Origin: Haematococcus lacustris
Lineage: Eukaryota > Chlorophyta > Chlorophyceae > Chlamydomonadales > Haematococcaceae
Direction of reading: 5' to 3'
DNA: 64,000 nucleotides
NCBI GenBank assembly: GCA_030144725.1
Contig: JASKMD010000015.1
Span: forward strand, 70,481 to 134,480
The position numbers were made by a program, and so were the translations under genes. Below, one piece after another: positions 1-14,566 of this stretch. A model generated the notes under the pieces. The model was not told the DNA's origin. It saw only the letters and a list, made by a program, of their open reading frames with translations, and searched no databases. Position 1 is the first letter of the stretch, and each line of letters opens with the position of its first letter.

Positions 1-217
1 CCGGCCCTGCAGGTTAGCCACCACCTCAACAGACTGTCGTGCCAGCTACTAGCACTGCAGGCGACTGGGCCTGCACCCTACCGCCCTCACCCTCCCTCAC
101 CCTGGCACACTCGCTGCCCTCCCCCCTGCCAGCCTCATGCAGGGCAGCAGGAGCCAGGTCACGAGCACGCAGCCCCCCCTGCCATGCAGCCCCCCAGCAC
201 CCCCCATCACAGAGTAC

Positions 218-1952
218 CTATCAGGGCAGAGATGCCTGTGCCTGCCAGCGTGAAGAAGGGGATGCCCAGCTCCTCCAGCTGCTGCTGCACCAGGCCGCTG
301 CTGACATGCTCCTGGAACCCTAGCTCAGGCTCACGGTGGAGCTGGCGCCGCACAGCCACCTGCAGGGGCAGGGGTGAGGGCAGGGGTGAGGGCAGGAGGG
401 GCTCCCAGCTGTGGCCGCAGCTGCGCACCCCTGACCAGGTCACAGGCCCTGGCCGGCTCTAACCAGGGACCTCATGGCCAGGGTTGCTGCACAGCATCAA
501 AGGTTACAGGAGGCGGAGCAGAAAATACGGATTGGTGCCGCCTATTTTAGCTTTAGACCGAAAATTCGGATTACATATAACGCATCTCCTAGTAGTAGGG
601 AAACTATGCGCTGATCAATCATGGCTGTCACCCTGGCCACCTGGGATGCGGTGTGGGAGGTGTACCTGGACCCCAAGTGGGCACGGCAGCGGCTGAGGCT
701 GTACGGAGCCCAGGACCGGGCGTTGGAGCAGTTTTTCAAGAAGGTGAGGATGGGTGGGTGGGAGGGTTAGGCATGAAGTGATAGAGTAGTTGACTGTGTG
801 GGGTGCTGATGCGGTGTTGCGGGCCTGCTGCAAGGTGGTGTGCAGGCCCAGGGGCGCAGGCCAGCGGCGGGGCAGGGTGTGCTAGTGGATGAGCACCGCA
901 CCACCCGGGTCAGCTCAGCAGTGAATGGCAAGCAGCCATGTGAGGAGCAGCTGAACCAAGGGCTGCCCACCAGGCCTGCTGACTGGAAGCCCCCAGAAGG
1001 GCAGGTGGAACACCGCCTGGTGCGCCCAGCCTGGAGCCAGCAGCGTGACCAGCCAGTGCGGAGCCTGATGTGGTGCCCGGTAGTGGCCCCCCGCAAGCCC
1101 CCACAGGCCCCATGCAGCAGCCAGGCAGCCACACAGCCAGCAGCCTCAGAGCCAGGGCCCCAGTACTCCCCCGCCAGCCAAGCGCAGCAAGCGCACCAAG
1201 GCTGAACAGGGCAAGGCTGCCAAAGCCAAGCCAGCACCACAGCCAGGCAGGTGGCTGGACAGGGACTGAAATGCAGCGCTGCACATGCAGCGCATTGGGG
1301 AGAGTAGGTGGCGCCCGCTGGAGCTGTGCTACTGGCCAAACCAGACAATTCTGCCAGCCAAGGGCAAGGAGTACCCTGGCCTGGGGTACAAGCGGCTGCG
1401 AGACAAGCCACCCATGGCCAAGCAGCAGCAGCAGCCTGCTGTGGCACAGTAGTGTGCTCCCCTTTGTTGAGCTAATATCAGCTCACAACCAGCGCATGTT
1501 TTTCATGCCAATTCTACACAATAGCCCTTGCGGTCAGGCAATAGTGTAGGTGGTGGGCACTCATGCACCATGTCCATGTGCATTGGGTTTACTCCACACA
1601 GCCCATTAACAACAGTATGAGTCGGGCCAGTATTGGTCCCTAGTATATGCTGCTGGTCCGGCTCAAATGGAAGCCCTAGTGAGGGACAAGGGGGCTGTTG
1701 GGGCTTCTGGGGAATTCTTTTAGAGTCTATGAAGAGGGTTATGTGCCTGGTTTGATAGGCAAGTCAAGGGGGGGGTGCTAGAGCTGCGTCCTGCCTGCCA
1801 GCATTGCCCACCATGTACTGCTGCAGTTCAGGCGAGCGTGCCTCAGCCAGCAGCTCCTGGGCCCAGCTGTCAGGGGTGCCAGAAGCTGTCAGGGGTGCCA
1901 GGGCGATCAGCAGCAATAGCGCCAGGGCACAGCCGCATGTGGCATGTCGCAT
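218..1952 (-). CDS. ILR1-like IAA-amino acid amidohydrolase (M20 family), first two exons
   Basis: Two exons are visible. Exon 1 (1952 to 1812) encodes 47 residues: a hydrophobic secretory signal (ALALLLLIALAPLTA) followed by LLAEARSPELQQYM. It ends in a GTGGGC donor. Exon 2 (359 to 218) follows a CTGCAG acceptor in phase 0 and encodes RRQLHREPELGFQEH and GTGISALIG, the conserved N-terminal motifs of plant M20 amidohydrolases (RR-LH--PEL-FQE, then TG-A-IG). It ends in AG|GTACTC. The family hydrolyses amide-linked auxin conjugates, usually in the ER lumen; the signal peptide fits that. The metal-binding and catalytic residues lie beyond the left edge of the window. Intron 1 (360-1811, about 1.45 kb) holds an antisense Fanzor-like element. 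Family assignment is secure; substrate is inferred. Confidence 0.82.
621..1452 (+). pseudogene. Fanzor/TnpB-like RuvC endonuclease, broken copy 1
   Basis: A 5' exon (621-744, starting MAVTLATWDAVWEVYLD and ending in a GTGAGG donor) is followed after a short gap by the C-terminal region. Key motifs are VDEHRTTRVSS (about 886-916), resembling the [D/E]-x-x-x-TS segment before the zinc ribbon of TnpB/Fanzor, and WLDRD-stop-NAALHMQRI (about 1255-1295), resembling the RuvC-III DRD-NAA-N motif. Breaks visible: one G missing before LVDEHR compared with copy 2 (near 877), a TGC to TGA nonsense change inside DRDCN, and loss of the RuvC-I/II stretch present in copy 2. The last readable codons run to TAG at 1450-1452. 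It cannot encode an intact nuclease. Calling it Fanzor rests on motif order, not on a search. Confidence 0.6.
1453..1697 (+). other. Conserved 3' flank of Fanzor-like copy 1 (candidate guide-RNA/right-end region)
   Basis: About 245 noncoding bases after the stop are closely matched by 5256-5510 after copy 2. Conservation ends abruptly after GAGGGACAAGGGGGCTG in both. A 6-bp inverted repeat (GTCCCT at 1636-1641, AGGGAC at 1682-1687) near the right end is kept in both copies. In TnpB/Fanzor elements the guide RNA is made from the 3' end and adjacent flank, so position fits; transcription is not shown. Confidence 0.4.
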
Positions 1953-2766
1953 CTTCGCGATGGGTGGCGTCTGGGACGCGCAAGCAATGAAGACGGGGTC
2001 ACACCGCTGAATCGGTGTGAGAGAGTTTTCTGTGCCCCATCGCGGTCACGATAGAGCCTGTTGCAAGAGAGTGCATAGCCCGACCGCTCACGTACATTGC
2101 TCGTCGTCCCGTCGTGCTGTCGATAGAAGACTGGCGTGCTGTTTGCGGTAGCTACACAACTTCTACGCCCCTACCCTGCCCTAGTTGCGATACAAGAACA
2201 TCCCGCCGGATAAAGTTCTAGTTGAGTGGCTTCCGCTGTTGCTTGCAGGCTTGACATAAGCAGGATGGAGCCAGGTTGATGGACCACATTGCGGTAGCGG
2301 GGAATAGCTGGTACGACGCGTGCGATGCGGCGCGCTTCAGTAGCTTCTGCACTACCCCAGCATTAACCATAACAAAGCATCCTGCCGGATCGAGTGCTAA
2401 CCGGTGGCCATGGTTGCACATCGACACAGCTCGCAGGGTCGCCGTATGTTTACAGGACCCACGGCAGCCACTCCCGCGACAGCCTCTACAGAAGAAGACC
2501 ACTCCGGGATGCAAAGCAGAGTGTACTACGGGACACAGCCTCAACACACACCACACTACTAGGTCAGCGGCGCCAGGCCACCCTTGTCAGCTGCCGGGAC
2601 GCTGAACCCCTGCCCTGTATAGTTACACCAAACCCTGGAGCCAACCTTGGTACACGAGCAGTGCAGGACACAGTGCTAGGTCCCAGCATCAGGCTGCTGC
2701 CAGTAGTCGACACATCTCCAGCCACCCGGCACTGTAACTTAGCGGGGGAAGGGGGTCACACCTGCA
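1953..2766. other. Intergenic region between divergent ILR1-like promoter side and psaG 3' end
   Basis: No convincing gene found. Short open frames on both strands lack recognisable domains or splice context. The part next to 1952 should contain the promoter of the ILR1-like gene, but no element is identifiable by eye. Confidence 0.5.
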
Positions 2767-3832
2767 TCACACCAGCAGGCCAGCAGCTGGCTGAGCCTGG
2801 GGGGCTGTGGGTGCACCCAGCTGCCCGGTGCTTGCATTGCTACGTATCCCCCTGAGCAGTGGTGCCGCCCTACTCAGCTGGCCCGCGTGGCCTCCCCCAG
2901 CCTTCCTCCTGCAGCCCCCCCTGCTGCTCCGGCCTGGGTGCCCACCTGAGTCAGCCAGGCTGGAGGCGGCCAGCGCAGCAAAGCCCAGCACGTGGCCCAG
3001 GGCTCCCCAGCCCAGCACGTCAATGAAGCCCTGTGGGGTGAAGCAGCAGGGCAATGAGGTGGGACAGCTGAGGGGGCGGCCGTGGCAGGGGTGGGCTGAG
3101 TCGGGGCAAAGGAACGCAGGGCCCCAAGGCGGGGAGAGACAGCCATGCAACGCAGGCAGGCAGCTAGGGACCTGCTGGCTGGGTCAGGTCAGGTCGCGAC
3201 AGTGGCTCCAGCCCTAGTGAGGGCAGGCCAGGCGGAAGGTGGGCCCAGGCCTCCACCTGCCCTTCAGCAGGCCAGCTGCGCTCACCATGCTTGATGCTGC
3301 GAGATGCTGCTTGCCTGGTGACTTAGGCTGCGCTCTGCAGGCTACCTAGGTGGTGGGGCAGAACGCCATCTCGTGGCCGCTTTTGAACTTACAAACTTGG
3401 AGGGGTCCTTGGACTGCAGCGTAAAGGTGCTCTGCTGCTGCAGCTTGTCGAAGTAGGAGCTGCCCGTTGTCTTGGGCCCGGCGATTTCCTGCTGGTAGTC
3501 CAGCTCGCGGCGCTGGAACGGCAAGAACACGAACCGGCCCTGCAGCGTCGAACATCGCAGCGAGGGACAGCAGGCTGGTGACGATGATGTGCATGTTAGG
3601 ATAAAGAGATGTAGTCAATTGACGCGTATCTGAAACCCTGCATCGCTGCCAGGCCCTGGGCACCCTGTTCCGCGCTGCAATGCACAGGGCTGCTCACAAG
3701 GACCAGCATCGCACAGGTTGCTCCCCCGATTGCGACAGCCGGACTCAGCATGGCCTTCACAGGCTGCACAGCCCGAGCGGGTCGGGCAGACCGCATAGGG
3801 CGCACGGATGTCTGGCGGACGGATAGGGCCAT
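2767..3832 (-). CDS. psaG: Photosystem I reaction centre subunit V (PsaG)
   Basis: Three exons on the minus strand. Exon 1 (3832-3698, 45 codons) gives a basic, Ser/Arg-rich plastid transit peptide and the start of the first membrane helix (AVAIGGATCAMLVL), ending in GTGAGC. Exon 2 (3539-3393, 49 codons) begins GRFVFLPFQRREL and contains GPKTTGSSYFDKLQ, matching the signature of algal PsaG; it ends in GTAAGT. Exon 3 starts at 3030 with GFIDVLGWGALGHVLGF, the second helix. PsaG is a two-helix thylakoid protein at the edge of PSI near PsaB that stabilises LHCI binding. The C-terminus is uncertain: read straight through, exon 3 runs to 2767 and adds about 60 residues not expected for PsaG, so another splice or an earlier end near 2945 is likely. 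First two exons and frame are well supported. Confidence 0.9.
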
Positions 3833-4488
3833 GGCTGCTTGTAGTGTGTTACGTTGAAGCCCTGAACTGCGCTCCGCTGTGGTCGTGGATCTCTAACGGT
3901 GACTGTGTGACTTTTAGCTTGACCTGCTTGCTCAGGACGGCGCTCCTTGCCTGTTGTGCAGGACCGGCAGGGTGAGTGAGGCAATTCCAATCACGACAAC
4001 AGCTTGATGCTTGATGTTATGTCGTGCGCATCAAAACTCAGCCAAATCAAGCCACATGCTGATGTGCATGCCGAGCCCACATCTCGCTAAATGATTGATG
4101 ATGATGCAATGGGATCTTACGCAGTGATGCAGTGAGTACAGAGTTTACAAAAATACTTACTTACTTACGCCGTGTAACTACGTGATCATGTGTGTAATTA
4201 AATGTAATCTATATACACAAAAGAATTGGCTTGTAACTCCTACTCTTATGGTATTGAGCCTGCATGGGCACGCCTCAGTGTCCTCACAGGCAGCTAGCAC
4301 AAGCGCTGACTTTGCAATATGCTTAAAACTAGCAACAGCAGCCCTCACCAACAGCAGCCCCCCCGACTGCTCCCTGGTGAGTGTTGGGTGGGAAGGTGGG
4401 TAAGGGACTGTAAGGTGGTGAACTAGGCATGACGTTGACTGTGCCATACCTAACCTGATGCCACCATGTCAGCCACCATGAGTGTGCC
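3833..4488. other. psaG upstream region and AT-rich patch
   Basis: Holds the presumed psaG promoter. From about 4000 to 4330 the sequence is much richer in A and T than its surroundings. No gene was recognised. A possible exon fragment of the Fanzor-like element may end at the GTGAGT near 4377, by analogy with copy 1, but it has no identifiable motif. Confidence 0.45.
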
Positions 4489-5255
4489 TTGCGTGCATGG
4501 CTGCAGTTGGAGGCTGCAGTTGCATGGCGGAGGCGCCATAGGCATGCCAAGCAGCTGGTGGTGTTCTTTGGAGCAGCTAGCATTGGCACTGCGGGATGGT
4601 GGGGTGCTGATGCTGTGCTGCGTGCCTGCTGCAAGGTGGTGTGCAGGCCCAGGGGCGCAGGCCAGCGGCGGGGCAGGGTGGTGCTAGTGGATGAGCACCG
4701 CACCACCCGGGTCAGCTCCGCAGTGAATGGCAAGCAGCCATGTGAGGAGCAGCTGAACCAAGGGCTGCCCACCAGGCCTGCTGACTGGAAGCCCCCAGAA
4801 GGGCAGGTGGAACACCGCCTGGTGCGCCCAGCCTGGAGCCAGCAGCGTGACCAGCCAGTGAGGGGCCTGATGTGGTGCCCGGTAGTGGCCCCCGCAAGCC
4901 CCCACAGGCCCCACTTGGCAGCAGCCAGGCAGCAGCCAGGCAGCCACACAGCCAGCAGCCTCAGAGCCAGGGCCCAGCACTCCCCCGCCAGCCCAACGCA
5001 GCAAGCGCACCAAGGCTGAGCAGGGCAAGGCTGCCAAAGCCAGGCAGGTGGCTGGACAGAGACTGCAATGCAGCGCTGAACATGCAGCGCATTGGGGAGA
5101 GTAGTTGGCGCCCACTGGAGCTGTGCTACTGGCCAGACCAGACAGCTCTGCCAGCCAAGGGCAAGGAGTACCCTGGCCTGGGCTACAAGCGGCTGCGAGA
5201 CAAGCCACCCAAGGCCCAACAGCAGCAGCAGCAGCAGCCTGCTGTGGCACAGTAG
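4489..5255 (+). pseudogene. Fanzor/TnpB-like RuvC endonuclease, broken copy 2
   Basis: Better preserved than copy 1. One frame from about 4489 reads RHAKQLVVFFGAASIG, GADAVLRACCKVVCRP and VLVDEHRTTRVSSAV, then VRGLMWCPVVAP. Near 4888 one C is missing from a C-run relative to copy 1, shifting the frame; the other frame continues through WLDRDCNAALNMQRI and LPAKGKEYPGLGYKRLRDKP to TAG at 5253-5255. The DRDCNAALN motif is intact here. This order (beta-strand-rich RuvC segment, TS-like/zinc-ribbon segment with degraded cysteines, DRD-NAA-N) matches the C-terminal half of TnpB and its eukaryotic homologue Fanzor. The N-terminal half is missing or unrecognised. Inactive as it stands. Confidence 0.62.
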
Positions 5256-5510
5256 TGTGCCCCCTTTGTTGAGCTATTATCAGGTCACAACCAGCGCATG
5301 TTTTTCATGCCAATTCTACACGATAGCCCTCGCTGTCAGGCAATAGTGTAGGTGGTAGGCACTCATGCACCATGTCCATGTGCATTGGGTTTACTCCACA
5401 CAGCCCATTAACACCAGTATGACCCGGGCCAGTATTGGTCCCTAGTACATGCTGCTAGGGCCACTACTGGTCCGGCTCAGAGGAGGCCCTAGTGAGGGAC
5501 AAGGGGGCTG
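5256..5510 (+). other. Conserved 3' flank of Fanzor-like copy 2
   Basis: Matches 1453-1697 almost throughout, with an extra 18-20 bases near 5455. The terminal GTCCCT (5438-5443)/AGGGAC (5495-5500) pairing is kept, and this copy adds a nested CTAGGGCC...GGCCCTAG pairing (about 5455-5492). Such structure fits a guide-RNA scaffold or element end; function is inferred only. Confidence 0.4.
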
Positions 5511-6180
5511 CTCCCCATCCCTACTGACGCTTAAGTTACATGTTTCATAGCATCAAGTGGTTTAGGTGGCGGAGCAGGCGATGATTAGGTCAGGCGTGCA
5601 GTGAGGGGGTCTGTCGAGCCTGCAGAGCAGCAGGAGCCATGTCCACGCTGCGGATTGTCCCTGGGCAGCAGCTGCTGTGGGGCAGAGGCAGTGTAGCCCA
5701 CAAGGCCATTGCAGCTTGAGCCCAAGTGGTGTACGTTGGTCATGTTGCCCCAGCTGCTGCTGCCGCCCAGCAGCCACTGCGGTTGTGTTGTGAGATGGTG
5801 GTGCAGGGGGCAAGCTGAGGCTGCAGCTGCAGTGGAAGGCTTTCCGGGTCAGAGTGCTGTGCAGCCTAGGGAGAGGCAGCGCAGGAGGGGAGGCGACACT
5901 GCCGTTACGTTAGCTCCCTTTGCGGCCCTGTCTGTACCCTGCTTGCTGCGGCTGATGAAGGCACGGCTCCCCGTCCCCCATGAAGGCGCACAGCTGCTAT
6001 CAGCGCGAACAGGGCCTTCATCAAGGCATAGTACAGCGGGGGTAGAGCGGGGGTAGAGCTACAAAGCCGGCATGGGGTGCGGGCACGCAGGCAACAGAAG
6101 CGCGTGCCGCGCTGCATGTGCTTGCGCCATCACAACATTACAAAAGCGTCTGTCTCGAGGCAAGACAGCCTAAGCCCGCG
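5511..6180. other. Intergenic region upstream of the cyclophilin gene
   Basis: No gene recognised. Contains a short motif near 5548-5577 resembling 494-522 next to Fanzor-like copy 1, and the presumed promoter and 5' UTR of the gene starting at 6181. Confidence 0.45.
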
Positions 6181-7691
6181 ATGCTTGCCTCATGCTCGAC
6201 GCTTGCCATCTCTGATGCATCTCGATGCGCCCTCTTGCCCGGCACGCGGCGACATGCCTGCGCTGTGCTGCATGTGCGAGATGGACGCAAGCTGACCTGC
6301 TCATCAACACGGTGTCAACGGCGCCACGCTTTGGGGCGCCAGCAAACAGTTAGGCAGGCAGCCCACAGGGGTGATGTCTGTTCATATGCAAACCAACAGC
6401 AGCAGCAGCGGCAGCAGCAGCAGCAGGAGCAGCAGCAGCGGCGGCAGCAGCAGGGGCAGGGGCAGCCGCAGCAGCTGCAGCAGCAAGGGCAGGGGCAGCA
6501 TCAGAAGCTGCAGCAGCAAGGGCAGGGGCAGCAGCAGCAGCAGACATTGGTGTGTGGCCTATCTAGACGTCAGCAGCTGCTGGCGGTGAGTCTGCTCACA
6601 GCGCAGGCCAGCATGCTGCTACCCAGCTGTCAGCCCTTGAGGGCGGAGGTGCTGGATGTCAGCCGGCAGGGTGGGCTGCGTGAGGGCGAGCCAGACATCA
6701 CCCACAAGGTAGGCTAGGGTGCGGCCCCGCAGCTGCCAGGCCGCCGCCTCCCCCCCCACCGGCATGGCCCTGGCTCAGCCCTGACTAAGACCACTGGCTT
6801 CCAGCTCCCTCTGCCCCCCCATACCCCTGTCCCGCTCCGTCCCCCTCTCCCTCCCCCAGCCCTCCTCTCCCTCCCCCCGCCGCTGGCCCCGATCTGCCCC
6901 TCCCGCCCCCCTCCCCTTGTGCTGCCCCAGCCCCCGGCCCTGCCCTCTGGCCCCCAGGTGTTCCTGGACATTGCAGTGGCGCCGCGCTCCTTCAAGCGCG
7001 CCAGCGAGCGCACCCTAGGGGACGCCAGCGTGCTGCCACTGGAGGAGGCGCAGCCACTAGGGCGCATCGTGCTGGGTCAGTGGGGGCAGGGGGCAGGGGG
7101 CAGGGGGCAGGGGGCAGGGGGCAGGGGGCAGGGGGCAGGGGGCAGGGGGCAGGGGGCAGGGGGCAGGGGGACTACCAGGTAAAGGTCAGGCTTTTGCCAT
7201 GTGAGGGAGGTGGGGAAGCTGACCTCCCTCACAGCAGCATGTTGCAGCCTTCTGAACAGACCTGACCCTGACCCTGACCTCGCTCCCCCCCTCAGCCGCC
7301 CCTGCTGCTCTGCCCCTGCTGCGGCCCCCAGGGCTGTACGGGCGCAGCGCCCCCAGCACTGTGGCCAACTTCCTGCGCCTGGTGGCCTCAGGCGCCCTGG
7401 CTGACACAACCTTCTCCAGGGTGCTGCCGGGCGAGTACATCCAGGTCAGGGGAGGGGAGGGGGGCGGCAGGCTTGATTGAGAGGGGGGGGTAGCGGTGCT
7501 GGGGGAGAGGGCTAGGGGCTGAGGCTGGGAGGCGGAGGAGGGGGGGCAGGGACAAGGAGGTGGGGACAGAGGAGGGGGGAGGGCGCCATTGGCTTCACAC
7601 AGGCAGTGGTGAGGGGTGTCCTTGCTCTCTCCTGCCTAAGGCTCTTGCTGCGTGCCGCTGCCCCTGCCCCCGCTGCTGCTGCGCCCCTGTG

Positions 7692-7778
<87 letters not shown>

Positions 7779-9429
7779 CAGGTCAGCAGGGCGCACACCG
7801 GTTGGGGCAGGTGGACGCTGAGGCTGCTGACCTGCAGGTGGGGCTGGGCAGCGCTGGCCGAAACGGGTCAGGGTGAGGGCTGGGCCCAGGGCAGGGTGCG
7901 GCCTGGGCAAGATGGGGACTGGAGGGGTAGGGTAGAGGTAGGGCTGTGCAAACCCTGGCCTGGCTCTGGCGATGCCCTTGCCCTTGCCCTGGGCTGCGCA
8001 AGCCTGGCTGCCTGGGCTGGTGGGAGCAGGCCGCCCCCCACCTCCTCCCTTCATGCACGCCGGCTCGGCCGGAGTAGCCGTGTTCTTTTTCCTGGCTGTC
8101 TGGCCCCTCTGGTTCTGGCCGCCCCCCCGCCCCCCTGCCGCCTGGCCTGAGCCTGGCTGCCCCCCCCCCCCCTGGCCTGCGCAGCCCAACCCTGACATGC
8201 TGCGCTCCGCCGCCTTCCTGCCCCGCCACCTGCGCCCCGGCACCCTCAGCCTCAGCCTGGGGGCGGACAACGACGAGGATCCAGGCGTGCGGGCCAGGCC
8301 AGGCTACAGGCCCACTGAGTTCCTGATCACCACGGGTGGGGGGTGGGGGGGGGGTGAGGGGGGTGAGGGGGGGGGGGGAAGGAGGTGGGGAAGGAAGAAA
8401 AAAAGGGGGGAGGGGAGGAAAATGGGAGGGGGAGGGGGGGGAGGGAGGTCAAGGTTGGGAAAAGAGGCGTGGGGGAGGGAGGGAGCAAAGGTGTTGGGCT
8501 GCTGGCTGCCCCCTAGGCCAGCCGCCTCACCCCGCTGCTGCCTCCCCTTCCCCCTTCCCCCCGGGTGCCCGCCCTGGCGCCGCCCTGCCCTGATGGCCCC
8601 GCTGCAGGCCCTGGCCCAGTGCCCAGGCTGGACAACAGCAACCTGGTGTTTGGCAGGGTGCTGGAGGGCATGGCCACGGTGGCCAGCATCGCGCAGGTGG
8701 GGCCGCACAGGGGGCCAGGCAGGCGGTGGGGGCAAGGGGCAGGGGGCGGCAGGGGGGGACAGTGGGGCTGGTGCAGGGGCTGAGTACCTTGGGTGGGTCA
8801 GGCTGGGGTCAGAGCATCTGGATGACGTGAGGGGGGATGATGGGAGGTGGCTGGCCCTGCGCCTAGCTTCAGAGGCCTGCCGCCATGGTCCCTGCCCCGC
8901 AGCCCCTCCGGGTCCCCCTGCACCCCCCTGCCCCCCCTGCACCTACCCCCTGCACTCCCAAACTCCCCTGTCCTCCTGAATGAAAGCCGTCCCCGGCCCT
9001 AAACATCAAGGGGGTGCCGGGGCTTGCTCAGGGCCTGGCTGGGATGGCTCCGCTCAGTCTCGCTCAGCCTGCCTCTGCTGCCCCGGCCCTGTGCTGGCCT
9101 CAGGTGCCCACCTTCAAGCCCTCGGACCGCAGCAAGCAGATCAACATGTTCGCACAGAGGTGGGCGCGGCAGGGTACGGGGGGAGGGACACGCCGTGGAA
9201 GGGTGTAGCGCGGAGCGGGCACCATCCACTTCGTGCACTTGTTGCCGCCCGTCATCCTGGTGCCTGCAGTATCGGTGACGACCGCGCAGCGGGGGTGCGG
9301 CGCAAGTACGGCAAGCCGCTGAAGGCGGTTATCATCACGTCGGCCGGGGAGCTGCCGTTAGACGCGCCGCAAGAGCCGCCATTGACGGCACTGGTGTCCA
9401 GGGAGACCGCAAGCGCTGCGGTCGCATGA
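6181..9429 (+). CDS. Thylakoid-lumen cyclophilin-type peptidyl-prolyl isomerase (CYP26-2/CYP28-like)
   Basis: Eight exons join in frame to 424 residues: 6181-6708, 6958-7075, 7332-7444, 7778-7837, 8185-8335, 8608-8696, 9104-9159, 9270-9429; all introns are GT-AG. The ATG at 6181 opens a Ser/Ala/Arg-rich transit peptide. A twin-arginine lumen signal follows (SRRQQLLAVSLLTAQ, ending PLRA), so the product should cross the thylakoid by the Tat route. The cyclophilin fold runs from KVFLDIAVAP through GRIVLGLYGRSAP, STVANFLRLV, TEFLITT, DNSNLVFGRVLEGM and the C-terminal KYGKPLKAVIIT. The active-site Arg/Phe pattern of canonical PPIases is not clear, as in divergent lumenal members. A 50-residue Gln-rich tract (about 6397-6545) sits between transit peptide and Tat signal. 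Substrate unknown. Confidence 0.87.
7081..7171. repeat. GGGGGCA heptanucleotide tandem repeat in cyclophilin intron 2
   Basis: About 13 near-perfect copies of a 7-base G-rich unit starting five bases after the donor at 7076. G-runs of five make it a strong G-quadruplex candidate on the coding strand and in the pre-mRNA. Confidence 0.85.
7693..7773. repeat. (CTG)27 microsatellite at the intron 3 acceptor
   Basis: Twenty-seven uninterrupted CTG units, followed directly by CCAG, the 3' splice site of exon 4 at 7778. It replaces the usual polypyrimidine tract. Confidence 0.95.
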
Positions 9430-9860
9430 CGCGGCGGCCAAGGCGCTGGCGGCTATCAGGTTCTCCATCTGAGGGGTCCACTTTTGTCACACCCCTGCCG
9501 CCAGCAGGGGTGCCGGTGCCGGAGCAGGGGTGTCGGTGCCAGCGCAGCGCACCCCAGGTAGGCTCGTCACAGTGCCAACCAGTTTTGACCGTGGGTAGAA
9601 GGAGAGGGGTAATGTCGAAGCTTCAAACAATACCGGACATAGCTTGCTGTTGTGTGGCACAGTTGCACATGGATGCCTCAGGTTCAGTGCGTGACTCTGC
9701 AGTACACGCTCCAGAACAACGTAAACGCAGGGCTTGTGAAAAGTTGGCGTTTCTAACTTTTGGAACTGTTTCTGTGCGGCATGCATCATGCTGAGCGTGC
9801 AAGCCTGGGCTGCGTGCTGTGCCGTGCTATGTCGCCGTAGCCTGCTGGTCAGACTTTATC
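9430..9860. other. Cyclophilin 3' region and upstream region of next gene
   Basis: Between tandem plus-strand genes. No separate gene recognised; should contain the cyclophilin 3' UTR and the next promoter. Confidence 0.4.
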
Positions 9861-14198
<4,338 letters not shown>

Positions 14199-14566
14199 GC
14201 CCTCAGGTGGAATCGCCCTCAGGCCATCTCCCTGCAGGGGGGTGGGTCCTGGTCGCACCTGTTGCCGTACTGTCATTCAGGTGTCCCCAACATTCAAAAA
14301 ATGGCTGGAAATGATAGGAAACCGACCCCTGGTAATCAAAACGACGCCGCGTCTCAGCCACGTGGTTTCTATTTAGGTTTCGCACATCCCTGGATAGAGG
14401 ACTCTGTCAGCTATGCGGTGCAGCTTGTAACATTAAATACTGTGCACTGTGCTGAGTGCTATGGCGGCTCGAATCTTGACATTCAAATTCATGCCAGTTT
14501 TGCTCATGCGAGCCTCGCCGCGACCGACCGCCGCGACCGACGTGGCCCAGTAGCCTCTGCAAACAG
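14199..14566. other. Intergenic region between convergent genes
   Basis: Lower-GC stretch between the stops of two genes that face each other. No RNA gene or ORF with recognisable content; probably both 3' UTRs. Confidence 0.4.

Larger units (their letters stand above)
496..1697 (+). mobile_element. Fanzor/TnpB-like element, copy 1 (inside ILR1-like intron 1)
   Basis: Sequence shared with a second copy at 4489-5510 covers the C-terminal half of a RuvC/zinc-ribbon nuclease-like protein and about 245 bases after its stop. The first supported coding piece is at 621; the left limit is uncertain and 496 marks a short motif also found after copy 2. No terminal inverted repeats were seen, as expected for this type of element. 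It lies on the strand opposite to its host gene. Confidence 0.6.

Noticed and set aside
2218..2556. 112-codon minus-strand ORF as a gene
   Set aside because: No domain, no splice context and no neighbour support; plausible by chance at this GC content.
7606..7876. Poly-Leu, poly-Cys and poly-Ala ORFs over the CTG repeat
   Set aside because: The repeat is inside cyclophilin intron 3; the exon model joins in frame without it.
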